From positions 3,101,306-3,165,305 of the forward strand of contig CP036352.1 of NCBI GenBank assembly GCA_007753915.1: a stretch of DNA of 64,000 nucleotides, given 5' to 3'. Positions within the stretch are counted from its first letter, which is position 1; the number at the start of each line of letters is the position of its first letter. Shown here in pieces: positions 46,580-54,536 of this stretch. This stretch comes from Phycisphaerae bacterium RAS2 (GTDB taxonomy: Bacteria; Planctomycetota; Phycisphaerae; UBA1845; UTPLA1). Both the position numbers and the translations under genes were made by a program. Under the pieces are notes generated by a model. It saw only the letters and a list, made by a program, of their open reading frames with translations, was not told the DNA's origin and ran no database searches.

Positions 46580-47302
46580 TCATCGGCCGCGTGCGTCAAC
46601 CTTGACCGCTTCCGACATGCTGCGGCCGAAGTTGGTCGCCCGGCTAATCGCCGTCACGTTCGCCCGGCTTGCCCGACCACGGCCGCTCATGCTGACGCCG
46701 AGGCTGTTGGACTGCGCCGAGCTGAAGAACCGCGAGCCGGCCACGGCGCGAACGTTGCTGTCGGCCCGTCCGCCGAATGTATCGGCGACTGAATCGCTGA
46801 CCGCCGTCGCCCGACCGCCAAAGGCACCGTCGCTTTCAGCATGGCTGTCGCTCGTGGCGACGCCGAATCGGCTAAGCGAAAGGGAACTGGATCGACTGTC
46901 GGCGAGCGCGTTGAACCGCGAGTCGGCATCGGCGCGACTGTTGCTGATCGACACGCCACGAATCGCGGCCGCGTTCGAATCGCTGTAGGCCACGGCGCGA
47001 CCGCCGAAGACGCCCCGCGCATTCGCCACGGAGTTCGACACCGCCAGGCCGCCGTCGGCAATCGCATTGGCATTGCTGACCGCCAGTCCCCGGCCGATTC
47101 CAACAGCCCGCGAGTCGGCGATGGCGCGGCCTCCGTTGGTAGCCGCGGCAGTGGCGTAAGCATTGCCGTTTCCGACGCCGACGGCGGTCGCGCTGGCGGA
47201 CCCGCCGTTGGAGGAGATGCTGGTGGCGACAACCTCGCCGGCACGTGCCATGGAGACCATCGCGAGACAGGTGACGATTGAGAGCAGCTTCGTTCGCATC
47301 AT
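46580..47302 (-). CDS. Secreted Ser/Ala/Asn/Gly-rich repeat protein
   Basis: A 240-residue exported protein starting ATG 47302 (GGAG eight bases upstream); ATG 47299 is nearly equivalent. The signal peptide ends MARA, then GEVVATSISSNGGSASATAVG. The mature part repeats a GGRAxAxSDSxA motif: NGGRAIADSRA, FGGRAVAYSDSNA, FGGRATAVSDSVA, FGGRADSNVRAVA, with spacers ending VSNSxA. This regular Ser/Asn ladder fits a beta-solenoid fibre, but function is unknown. It lies 208 bases upstream of a similar shorter gene and divergent from the S9 peptidase gene. Confidence 0.72.
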   Translation of the reverse strand: MMRTKLLSIVTCLAMVSMARAGEVVATSISSNGGSASATAVGVGNGNAYATAAATNGGRAIADSRAVGIGRGLAVSNANAIADGGLAVSNSVANARGVFGGRAVAYSDSNAAAIRGVSISNSRADADSRFNALADSRSSSLSLSRFGVATSDSHAESDGAFGGRATAVSDSVADTFGGRADSNVRAVAGSRFFSSAQSNSLGVSMSGRGRASRANVTAISRATNFGRSMSEAVKVDARGR

Positions 47303-47490
47303 GGGACTCGCTCCTTTCATGTCAGAGCCTTGTGAAGACACCGTGTTCGGACCCGCTCGATCGAAGCTTCGTGTGGGTTCAATCGCTAGACACCTGTCAG
47401 GCCGCCGGGTTGGCGCAGTTGCCGGGAAACCGGCGTGCGGCGACAATGCGCCGTCGAGCCAATCAGAAACTTGTTACGAGGAAATTCACC

Positions 47491-49479
47491 ATGCGTACCT
47501 ATCGTTTGGGATTGAGCGGTGTCGTCGCGGCTTGGGTCATCTACAACAGCCTGGTCGGCGCGGGATTATCGGTGCGGGCCGAAGACCGCGCGGGCAAGTC
47601 GGACGTTGCCCGGCGCGAGGTCGGCGAAGTCATTCTCGAAAACGTGCCCGAGATTCCGGCCGCCCTGCGCGATCGCATGAATCAGTATCTGAACATGCGC
47701 GCCGCGGGAATTCTCGATTTCGAGGAATCGACCGGCGCAATTCTCATCTCCACGCGCTTCGGCAACACCGACCAACTGCACATCGTCGATGCGCCGATGG
47801 GCGCGCGGCGGCAGATCACCTTTTTCGATGAGCCGGTGCGAAGCGGCGCCTTCGTGCCGGGCAGCAAGGGCCGCAAGCTGTTCTACATGATGGACAAAGG
47901 CGGCTCGGAATATAACCAGATCTACCTGCTCAACCTCGACGACGGCACCAGCCGCATGCTGACCGACGGCAAGAGCCGCAACGAAGCGCTCACCGTCTCG
48001 CACGACGGCTCGCGCATCGCCTTCGCCAGCTCCCTCCGAAACGGAAAAGATACGGACATCTATCTCGCCGACGGCCCCGACTACAAACCGCGGCTGGCGA
48101 TCGAAGCCACCGGCGCGTACTACCCCATCACGTTCAGCCCCGACGCCAAGCAGATCTCCTTCATCGAATACATCTCCGAGAAGGTCGCCTACATCCACGT
48201 CATGGACACGGCCACCGGCAAGGCAAGGACGATCAGCAGCCGGGATGAGAAGTTCGCCTATGGCGGCGGCGCGTTCTCGGCCGATGGCAAGCATCTGTAT
48301 TTCACGTCCGATCGCGGCGGGCAGTTCCACGTTCTTTATCGCCGCGACCTCGCATCGGGCGCCGACACCGCCATCACGACGAATCTGCCCTGGGATGTTG
48401 AGGGAATCGAAGTCTCTCCGGCCGGTGATTACGTCGCCTTTTCCGCCAACGAGGACGGCCAGTCGCGGCTTTACCTGATGCGTCCGGATTCGGCGGGCTA
48501 TGAGCCGGTCTCGGCGCTGCCGATGGGCGTGCTGGGCGGACTGAAGTTTTCCAATGACGGCAAACGGCTGGGTTTGAGCCTTCAAACGCCGACTGGGCCG
48601 TCGGATGTTCACGTCTATACGCCGGCCGACGGAAAGCTGACCCGCTGGACGCAGAGCGAGTTGGGCGGGCTGAACACCGACCGCTTTGTCACGCCGCAAC
48701 GCATCGCGTTTCCCACGTTCGACCAGGTCGACGGCAAGCAGCGGATGATTCCCGCGTATTACTACCGCCCGCGCGGCAAAGGACCGTTCCCGGTCATCAT
48801 CAACATTCACGGCGGACCGGAGGCGCAGGAGCGCGCGACGTTCAAGGGCATCGCGCAGTATTGGGCCAGCGAGTCGAACATCGCCGTGATTGTGCCGAAT
48901 GTTCGCGGCTCGACAGGCTACGGGCGCGACTACCACATGCTGGATGACGGTTTCAACCGGGAAGACAGCGTGAAGGACATCGGCTCGCTGCTTGACTGGA
49001 TCGGTAAGCAGGGCGAGTTGGACGCGAAGCGCGTGGCGGTTTACGGCGGCTCATACGGCGGGTACATGGTGCTGGCATGCCTGACGCACTACGCCGATCG
49101 AATCAAGGCCGGCGTCGATATCGTCGGCATCGCTAACTTCGTGACATTCCTCGAGAAGACGGCCCCCTATCGGCGCGACCTGCGCCGCGTGGAATACGGC
49201 GACGAAAGCGACCCGAAGATGCGTGAGTTTCTGACCAAGATCAGCCCGCTCAACAGCGCCGACAAGATCACCAGCGCGCTGTATGTGCAGCACGGGGCCA
49301 ACGACCCGCGCGTGCCGGCCTACGAGGCCGAGCAGATCGTCAAGACCATGCGCGACAAGGGCCGCACCGTGTGGTACATGCTGGCGAAGGACGAGGGGCA
49401 CGGTTTCGCCAAGAAGGCCAATCGCGATCTGGCGTTGCTCTCGGCGGTGATGTTTCTGGATGACCAGTTGAAAAAGTAA
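47491..49479 (+). CDS. S9-family prolyl oligopeptidase, exported
   Basis: A 662-residue exported serine peptidase from ATG 47491 (GAGG ten bases upstream). The signal peptide ends at LSVRA. The N-terminal beta-propeller of WD40-like/TolB-like repeats (about 70-390) is followed by an alpha/beta hydrolase domain. The nucleophile Ser is in VYGGSYGGYMVLA, the Asp in QHGANDPRVP, the His in KDEGHGFAKK. Substrates are probably oligopeptides in the periplasm or outside. It is divergent from the repetitive secreted protein. Confidence 0.93.
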   Translation: MRTYRLGLSGVVAAWVIYNSLVGAGLSVRAEDRAGKSDVARREVGEVILENVPEIPAALRDRMNQYLNMRAAGILDFEESTGAILISTRFGNTDQLHIVDAPMGARRQITFFDEPVRSGAFVPGSKGRKLFYMMDKGGSEYNQIYLLNLDDGTSRMLTDGKSRNEALTVSHDGSRIAFASSLRNGKDTDIYLADGPDYKPRLAIEATGAYYPITFSPDAKQISFIEYISEKVAYIHVMDTATGKARTISSRDEKFAYGGGAFSADGKHLYFTSDRGGQFHVLYRRDLASGADTAITTNLPWDVEGIEVSPAGDYVAFSANEDGQSRLYLMRPDSAGYEPVSALPMGVLGGLKFSNDGKRLGLSLQTPTGPSDVHVYTPADGKLTRWTQSELGGLNTDRFVTPQRIAFPTFDQVDGKQRMIPAYYYRPRGKGPFPVIINIHGGPEAQERATFKGIAQYWASESNIAVIVPNVRGSTGYGRDYHMLDDGFNREDSVKDIGSLLDWIGKQGELDAKRVAVYGGSYGGYMVLACLTHYADRIKAGVDIVGIANFVTFLEKTAPYRRDLRRVEYGDESDPKMREFLTKISPLNSADKITSALYVQHGANDPRVPAYEAEQIVKTMRDKGRTVWYMLAKDEGHGFAKKANRDLALLSAVMFLDDQLKK

Positions 49480-49530
49480 GAAACGGCGTTCACGAGCGAG
49501 CGAGGCGGCATCAGATCGATCAGGATCAAG

Positions 49531-49619
49531 GAGCCGCGAGCTTCAGCTCGCGCGGTGATGACGAGCGTTTGAGCGTTCATGCACGGTCGATTTGCCGCGC
49601 GGGCTGAAGCCCGCGGCTC
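49531..49619. repeat. Long inverted repeat (REP-like) downstream of the S9 peptidase
   Basis: Left arm 49531-49555 (GAGCCGCGAGCTTCAGCTCG onward) and right arm 49595-49619 match as inverted repeats at 23 of 25 bases, with a 39-base loop. Each arm is itself nearly palindromic. In RNA this forms one long stem. It lies 50 bases after the peptidase stop and 60 before the next gene. Confidence 0.75.
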
Positions 49620-49681
49620 GTTGTGTCGGCAATTTGACGTCGTTCGTCATGGCCATTTGTCGTAACCCAGGAGCCGGTTTC

Positions 49682-50239
49682 ATGCAGAGCAAAGCAAAGA
49701 CCGCCAAGGAGTATCTCGCGGAGCTTCCCCCTGATCGCCGAGCGGCCATCGAGGCGGTGCGCCAGGTCATTCTTAAGAACCTCAAGGGCGGCTACGAAGA
49801 GGGTATGACTTACGGCATGATCGGCTACTACGTGCCGCACAGCCTCTACCCCGCGGGGTACCACTGCAATCCGAAGCTGCCGCTGCCCTTTGCCGGCCTG
49901 GCATCGCAGAAGCAGCATATGTCGTTGTACCTGATGTCGATGTACGACGAAGGGGATGGGATCGGCGAATTTCGAAAGGCGTGGGCCAAGACGGGCAAAA
50001 AGCTGGACATGGGCAAGTGCTGCATTCGCTTCAAGAAGCTCGACGATCTCGCGCTCGATCTGATCGCCAAGTCCATCGCCAACATGCCGGTCAAAAAGTG
50101 GATCGAATACTACGAAACGTCGCTGCGCGATCATCGCAAGAAGAAGGCGACCAAGAAGAAGTCCGCCAAAACCTCACCCGCGGCCAAGCGCAAAGCGGCG
50201 ACCACGCCATCGAAACGAAGTCGAACGAAAGCGTCGTAG
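49682..50239 (+). CDS. DUF1801-type (YdhG-like) protein with basic C-terminal tail
   Basis: A 185-residue cytoplasmic protein from ATG 49682 (AGGAG eight bases upstream). The core KTAKEYLAELPPDRRAAIEAVRQVILKNL, YGMIGYYVPHSLYPAGYHCN and CCIRFKKLDDLALDLIAKSI is a DUF1801/YdhG fold, which has an iron-chaperone-like shape of unknown function. The last 35 residues are Lys/Ala/Ser-rich (KKKATKKKSAKTSPAAKRKA), like histone-type tails, so nucleic acid contact is possible. Confidence 0.88.
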   Translation: MQSKAKTAKEYLAELPPDRRAAIEAVRQVILKNLKGGYEEGMTYGMIGYYVPHSLYPAGYHCNPKLPLPFAGLASQKQHMSLYLMSMYDEGDGIGEFRKAWAKTGKKLDMGKCCIRFKKLDDLALDLIAKSIANMPVKKWIEYYETSLRDHRKKKATKKKSAKTSPAAKRKAATTPSKRSRTKAS

Positions 50240-50383
50240 GACTCACTCAATCGCGTTCTTTGCGCGGCTTTCAGAGCCAGTTTGAATCGGGCCGGAGGTT
50301 TGGCGCTTCGCGCCCATTCGCCGGGATTATACGCCCCCGCACCGAAGAAACGCGAAGCACAAGGCGAATGAGTCTTCGGTCGC

Positions 50384-51700
50384 TCAAGATGCGTCGTAGC
50401 GACCAAGCAACTCGTCCGCCACGCGGCGCGTTTCATCGGGCGCAGCGCTGCCGGCGGTTTGATACATTCCAACCGCAGTGAGCGGGTCGAATTGTGCCGC
50501 GCCGCCGGATGCCTGCCGCGCCCCGCTTCGCACCTGCGCCGCCACGGTGTGATGCGCCTCCCGCAGCGGCACGCCCTCGCACACAAGCTGCTCCATGCGG
50601 AGCGTTGCAAAGATGTCGCCCTCCTGCATCGACGCTGCCAGCCGTTTCGCGTCGAAGTCCAATTCCATAATAAACGCGTGGAGCAATTCACACAGAAACA
50701 GCGCTGTGCCCGTCGCATCTCGCACAATCGGCTTGATGCATTGCAGATCCCGGTTGTAGCCCGAGGGCAATCCCTTCAGCAGCAGCATCGTGTGATGGTG
50801 CGCCGCGGGCAGCGCCGCCGCCTCGCCGCGAAGCAATTCCATCGCATCGGGATTGAGCTTGTTCGGCATCATCGAGGAGCCGGTCGCGAAGGCCGCCGGA
50901 TAGCGCGTCCACCGCAGCGGCGACTGCGAAAACAGAATGATGTCCGTCGCGAAGGATTGAAAGTGCAGCGCGCTCTGCGCCGCCAGCGCCAGCCACTCCA
51001 CGCACTCATCGCGCGTCGACGTATCGTACAGGGCGTTGAGCGATGGTTGCTCGAAGCCTAGTTCGCGCGCGAGGATCGACCGGTCGATGCCGATGGACGA
51101 CCCGGCCACAGCCCCCGCTCCCAGAGGGCAGTGCCGCCGCCATTGCGATACGTGAATCGCCGCCGCCGCAGCGAGCCGGTCCAGCGCCACCGCGAATCGC
51201 AGCGCCCAGAACCCCACGCTGCCCGGCGCGGCGAACTGCGTGTGCGTCATCATCGGCATCGGCAGATCGGCCCAATCCTTCGCCCGCCGCGCCAGGAGCG
51301 CGACCAGCGCGCCGAGCTTCGCGCCGAAACGCTCGCCTGCGTCGATCACAAACATCCGAAGCAGTGTCGCCACCTGGTCGTTGCGCGACCGGGCGGTGTG
51401 AATCTTCCGCCCCGCCTCGCCGGCTGCTTCGGTCAGCTTCGCTTCGATCCACGTGTGCAAGTCTTCGACCGGCGAGTCCGGACACGGCGTTCCTACGAAT
51501 TGCTTTTCAAAGGCATCCAGCGCGCGGAGCAGCCCTGCCGATTCATCGGCGGACAGAACCGACGCCGCGGCCAGGGCCTTCACGCTGGCCCGCTGCAGGC
51601 GAATCTCAAACGGCAGCAGGAACCAGTCGTCGCGCAGGCTGGTGTTCACCCGTGCGAAGGTCGGATGCAGCGGTGTGTCTTGTTTCCAAAGAGTCGACAT
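50384..51700 (-). CDS. argH: Argininosuccinate lyase
   Basis: A 438-residue enzyme splitting argininosuccinate into arginine and fumarate, the last step of arginine synthesis. The start at 51700 (MSTLWKQDTPLHPTF) is the family's MSTLW opening. TARSRNDQVAT is the fumarase-superfamily substrate loop, and GSSMMPNKLNPDAMELLRG is the signature lyase loop with catalytic Ser. It begins inside argG: the argG stop at 51606 leaves a 95-base overlap. A 162-residue repressor gene heads the operon. Confidence 0.96.
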   Translation of the reverse strand: MSTLWKQDTPLHPTFARVNTSLRDDWFLLPFEIRLQRASVKALAAASVLSADESAGLLRALDAFEKQFVGTPCPDSPVEDLHTWIEAKLTEAAGEAGRKIHTARSRNDQVATLLRMFVIDAGERFGAKLGALVALLARRAKDWADLPMPMMTHTQFAAPGSVGFWALRFAVALDRLAAAAAIHVSQWRRHCPLGAGAVAGSSIGIDRSILARELGFEQPSLNALYDTSTRDECVEWLALAAQSALHFQSFATDIILFSQSPLRWTRYPAAFATGSSMMPNKLNPDAMELLRGEAAALPAAHHHTMLLLKGLPSGYNRDLQCIKPIVRDATGTALFLCELLHAFIMELDFDAKRLAASMQEGDIFATLRMEQLVCEGVPLREAHHTVAAQVRSGARQASGGAAQFDPLTAVGMYQTAGSAAPDETRRVADELLGRYDAS

Positions 51701-52919
51701 TCCCCGCCTCCGGTGCGGACCGCCCGACGGCCGTGAGCCAAGCCAGCCGGATGAATCCGTCGGCATCTTTATGGGAAAAGGTGCTTTCTTCAAACGTGGC
51801 GAGGCGCTGGCTGAAGATGGCCTGCGGCGCGTCGATCTTCGCGACGTAGGGCGAGTGCAACAGATCAACGGTGACCGCGCCGGTCAGATGCGCCAGGACG
51901 GCATCGGCCGCTCGCTCCAGCACAACGCGCTGGTCGGAGAAATACTCCCCGCGATAGATCGTCGCGCCGTAGTCGCGCCCCAGCGAAGCGTAATGATCGT
52001 ACAGCGGCTTGTTCAGGCAAGTCCGCGCGAGGGCATCGGCGGCGGTGTGCAGCAGCTTGGCCGCTGGATTGATGTACAGCCCGCGCGACTTGATGCCCGT
52101 AAAGCGGTTCTCGATCACAAGGTCCCACGCCCACGACGCCGCGCGATGCCGGTGATTCAGCGTCGTGACCAGCTCACCCAATTCCATCGCCGCGCCGTCC
52201 AGCGCAACGGGTACACCCTTTTGAAACGCAATGGTCGTCTTCTTCCCCGCGTGCGGCACCGAGCAGGCGGTCGAAACGCCGCCGGCGAAGCGTGTCGCCA
52301 CCGCCGCCAGCACTTCGTTCACGTCCACGTCGGCTGCCGGGTCCTCCAGCGCGCCGCCCTCGACCGACAGGTGCCAGAGGTTTTCGTCCATGCTGTAGGT
52401 CTTGGTCAGTTCGAAGTCGTCCTCGATACCGTGCGCGCGGATGTAGTCGATCAGGTCTTTGCGGCCGGACAGGTTCCAAATCTTCCACGGGGCCACGACG
52501 GGCATCTCGGGCGCGAGCGAGCGATAGGCAAACTCGAAGCGAATTTGATCGTTGCCCTTTCCGGTCGCGCCGTGAGCCAGCGTCGCGCCGCCCAGCTCAC
52601 GGGCCCGGCGGACCTGCTCCAGCGCGATGAACGGCCGCGCCAGCGCCGTGCCGAGTCGGTAGGTGCCCTCATACGTCGCCGCCAATCCGGCCGCGTACGG
52701 CAGGATCGCGTTGCACATCAGCGGTCGGGCGTCGCGCGCGACGGCGGTCTTCGCGCCGAGGCGAAGTGCCTTTTCGCATAAGGCGGTGACGTCTTCCTCC
52801 TGGCCGACATCGACCAGCACGGCATGGACGTCGTAGCCCTGCTCGCGCAGCCAGGCGACGATGGCGGTGGTGTCCAGACCGCCGGAGTAAGCAAGGACGC
52901 AGTTCTTACGTTCGCTCAT
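51606..52919 (-). CDS. argG: Argininosuccinate synthase
   Basis: A 437-residue enzyme that joins citrulline and aspartate with ATP hydrolysis to AMP. The start at 52919 (MSERKNCVLAYSGGLDTTAIVAWL) holds the PP-motif AYSGGLDT. GATGKGNDQIRFE binds ATP and aspartate, and ENLWHLSVEGG and GGVSTACSVPHAG continue the active site. The family's conserved part ends near GFIRLAWL; the last about 35 residues overlap argH in another frame and look unconserved. It overlaps the argR stop by 14 bases. Confidence 0.95.
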   Translation of the reverse strand: MSERKNCVLAYSGGLDTTAIVAWLREQGYDVHAVLVDVGQEEDVTALCEKALRLGAKTAVARDARPLMCNAILPYAAGLAATYEGTYRLGTALARPFIALEQVRRARELGGATLAHGATGKGNDQIRFEFAYRSLAPEMPVVAPWKIWNLSGRKDLIDYIRAHGIEDDFELTKTYSMDENLWHLSVEGGALEDPAADVDVNEVLAAVATRFAGGVSTACSVPHAGKKTTIAFQKGVPVALDGAAMELGELVTTLNHRHRAASWAWDLVIENRFTGIKSRGLYINPAAKLLHTAADALARTCLNKPLYDHYASLGRDYGATIYRGEYFSDQRVVLERAADAVLAHLTGAVTVDLLHSPYVAKIDAPQAIFSQRLATFEESTFSHKDADGFIRLAWLTAVGRSAPEAGNVDSLETRHTAASDLRTGEHQPARRLVPAAV

Positions 52920-53394
52920 TCTTGTCTCCAAACCACTTTTCCAAACGGCGCAAGGCGACGGTCTGCGACCGCCGATTCGCCGTGGCAAGAAAAATCGTGT
53001 CATCCCCCGCGACGCTTGCGACGATCGCCGATTCGCGGGCCTGGTCAATCGCGACGCCGATGGCCTGGGCCATGCCCGTCGTCGTGCGCAGGATGATCAA
53101 GTGCGGCCCGCAGATGGTGAACCGCTGCACCGCGGCTGCCATGGTCGGCGGGTTCCCGCGCGTCGGCTCCAGCATCGGCCGGCGATGCGCGGCGACGGTT
53201 TCGGGAAGCGGAAGCTCGTACCGCCCGGCCACTTTTCGCACGCCCAACTCGCGCAAGTCGCGGCTCAAGGTCGATTGGTCGACAGCCAGTCCGCGGCCTC
53301 GAAGGGCCTTGCGCAGGTCGGCCTGGGTCCGGGCCTGTCCGGCTCGCACAAGCCGCCGCAAATCCGCATGCCGCCTCGCCTTGGTCGCGTCCAT
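52906..53394 (-). CDS. argR: Arginine repressor
   Basis: A 162-residue transcription factor. ATG 53394 is six bases downstream of the -10 hexamer, so the transcript is probably leaderless. The winged helix-turn-helix is RTQADLRKALRGRGLAVDQSTLSRDLRELGVRKV with the SRDL recognition helix. The C-terminal arginine-binding oligomerisation domain has DQARESAIVASVAGDDTIFLAT, with the GDD/T residues that contact arginine. It leads argG and argH in a co-regulated operon and very likely binds the twin palindromes in its own promoter. Confidence 0.94.
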   Translation of the reverse strand: MDATKARRHADLRRLVRAGQARTQADLRKALRGRGLAVDQSTLSRDLRELGVRKVAGRYELPLPETVAAHRRPMLEPTRGNPPTMAAAVQRFTICGPHLIILRTTTGMAQAIGVAIDQARESAIVASVAGDDTIFLATANRRSQTVALRRLEKWFGDKNERT

Positions 53395-53400
53395 GGCGGG

Positions 53401-53439
53401 ATTATACATAGTATGGCATAGTTTGCAACATAATATGTA
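53401..53439 (-). promoter_or_regulatory. argR promoter with twin palindromic operators
   Basis: Minus-strand -35 TTGCAA (53428-53423), a 16-base spacer, -10 TATAAT (53406-53401). The palindromes CATAGTATG (53407-53415, plus reading) and CATAATATG (53429-53437) are centred 22 bases apart, and the two 11-base halves TACATAGTATG/CATAATATGTA mirror each other at ten positions. ARG boxes in other bacteria are paired palindromes with centres about 21 bases apart. Confidence 0.6.
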
Positions 53440-53571
53440 GGACGATTTCTTGGACCACGGCTGACCGAAGCTGCCGGCGACGGCCGGTTACGTCAGGACA
53501 ATCCAAACAGCTCATCGTGACATGAGCCGGCTGGTAGGCACACAATCGCACGGTAAGTAAAGAGGACCCGG

Positions 53572-53596
53572 CGCTCCCTGACGGTCGCGGCTCGGA
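53572..53596. repeat. Dispersed intergenic repeat, copy 3
   Basis: CGCTCCCTGACGGTCGCGG then CTCGGAT, the reverse complement of the element at 14234-14260 and 37821-37847. It lies in the gap between argR and the metallo-hydrolase gene, where no ORF is credible. Confidence 0.65.
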
Positions 53597-53646
53597 TTAC
53601 TCCGCGGCTGGGTGGCTCGACCTGCTTGCAGGCAGCAAACTTTTGC

Positions 53647-53674
53647 TGTTCGCAATTCGCCCTTCACTAATCAA
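53647..53674. repeat. Heptanucleotide run (YATTCGC family) at a gene end
   Basis: TGTTCGC, AATTCGC, CCTTCAC, TAATCAA. The stop codon (53669-53667) of the minus-strand metallo-hydrolase gene is included, as at 10793-10795, and both stops read TAGTGAA on the coding strand. Confidence 0.5.
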
Positions 53675-54446
53675 CCTCGACCACCTGCCCGTCGTACGCC
53701 AGTGCCATGCCGGCCGGGAGCGCGCGATTGGTTTCTTCGTGACCCAATTCGTGGGCGATGTGCGTGAAGTACGTCTGCCGCGCGCCGATCCTCCGCGCGT
53801 GATCCACGGCCTGCTCCAGATTGAAGTGCGTCGGGTGCGGTCGATGCCGCAGCGCGTCGAGAATCAGCACGTCCAGCCCCTTCAGCAGCGGCCAGGATGC
53901 CGCCGGAATCTCGCTCACGTCCGTGCAGTAGGCGAAGTCCCCAACGCGAAACCCCAGTACCGGCAGCTTCCCGTGCAGAAGTGGAATCGGCGTTACCGTC
54001 ACGCCGGCCGCCTCAAACGGCCCGTCGATCGCGTGCAGCGTCAGCCGCGGCTTGGCGCTGGGGTAGTCCGGCTCCTCCTCAAAGACGTACGCGAACATGG
54101 CGCGAAGCCGTTCGAGCGTGGCTGGCTGGCCGAAGCACGGCAATTCGGCCTGCTGGAGCCAGTTAAATCTACGGATGTCGTCAAGCCCGGCGATGTGATC
54201 GATGTGATGATGCGTGAACAACACGGCATCCACGCGCCGAATGTCGTTCGCCAGGCATTGCAGGCGCAGCTCCGGCGACGTGTCGATCAGCAGATGGGTA
54301 TCGCCGCGTCGAATCAGGACGCTCGGTCGCGTTCGCTTGTCGCGCGGGTCGGCCGAGGTGCAGACAGCGCAGTCGCAGGCGATCATCGGAACGCCGTGCG
54401 ACGTGCCCGAACCAAGCACGCAGACCGTAAGGGCGGGTTGGCTCAT
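53667..54446 (-). CDS. MBL-fold metallo-hydrolase (PhnP-like)
   Basis: A 259-residue protein. ATG 54446 (MSQPALTVCVLGSGTSHGVPM) is the family start. The metal motif is FTHHHIDHIAGLDD (HxHxDH), later DTSPELRLQC, FAYCTDVSEIP and a C-terminal HIAHELGHEE. The opening GSGTSHGVP with CDCAVCTS is typical of the PhnP/lactamase-B_2 group of phosphodiesterases. The true substrate is unknown. It is divergent from the L,D-transpeptidase gene. Confidence 0.92.
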   Translation of the reverse strand: MSQPALTVCVLGSGTSHGVPMIACDCAVCTSADPRDKRTRPSVLIRRGDTHLLIDTSPELRLQCLANDIRRVDAVLFTHHHIDHIAGLDDIRRFNWLQQAELPCFGQPATLERLRAMFAYVFEEEPDYPSAKPRLTLHAIDGPFEAAGVTVTPIPLLHGKLPVLGFRVGDFAYCTDVSEIPAASWPLLKGLDVLILDALRHRPHPTHFNLEQAVDHARRIGARQTYFTHIAHELGHEETNRALPAGMALAYDGQVVEVD

Positions 54447-54536
54447 TTCGGGGCGATTATAGCGGGCCTTCGCGGTCCGACAGGCCGACGCCGCAGGTCG
54501 CAAGAGGCCGCCGCGCCGGACTGCCGATAGACCATC

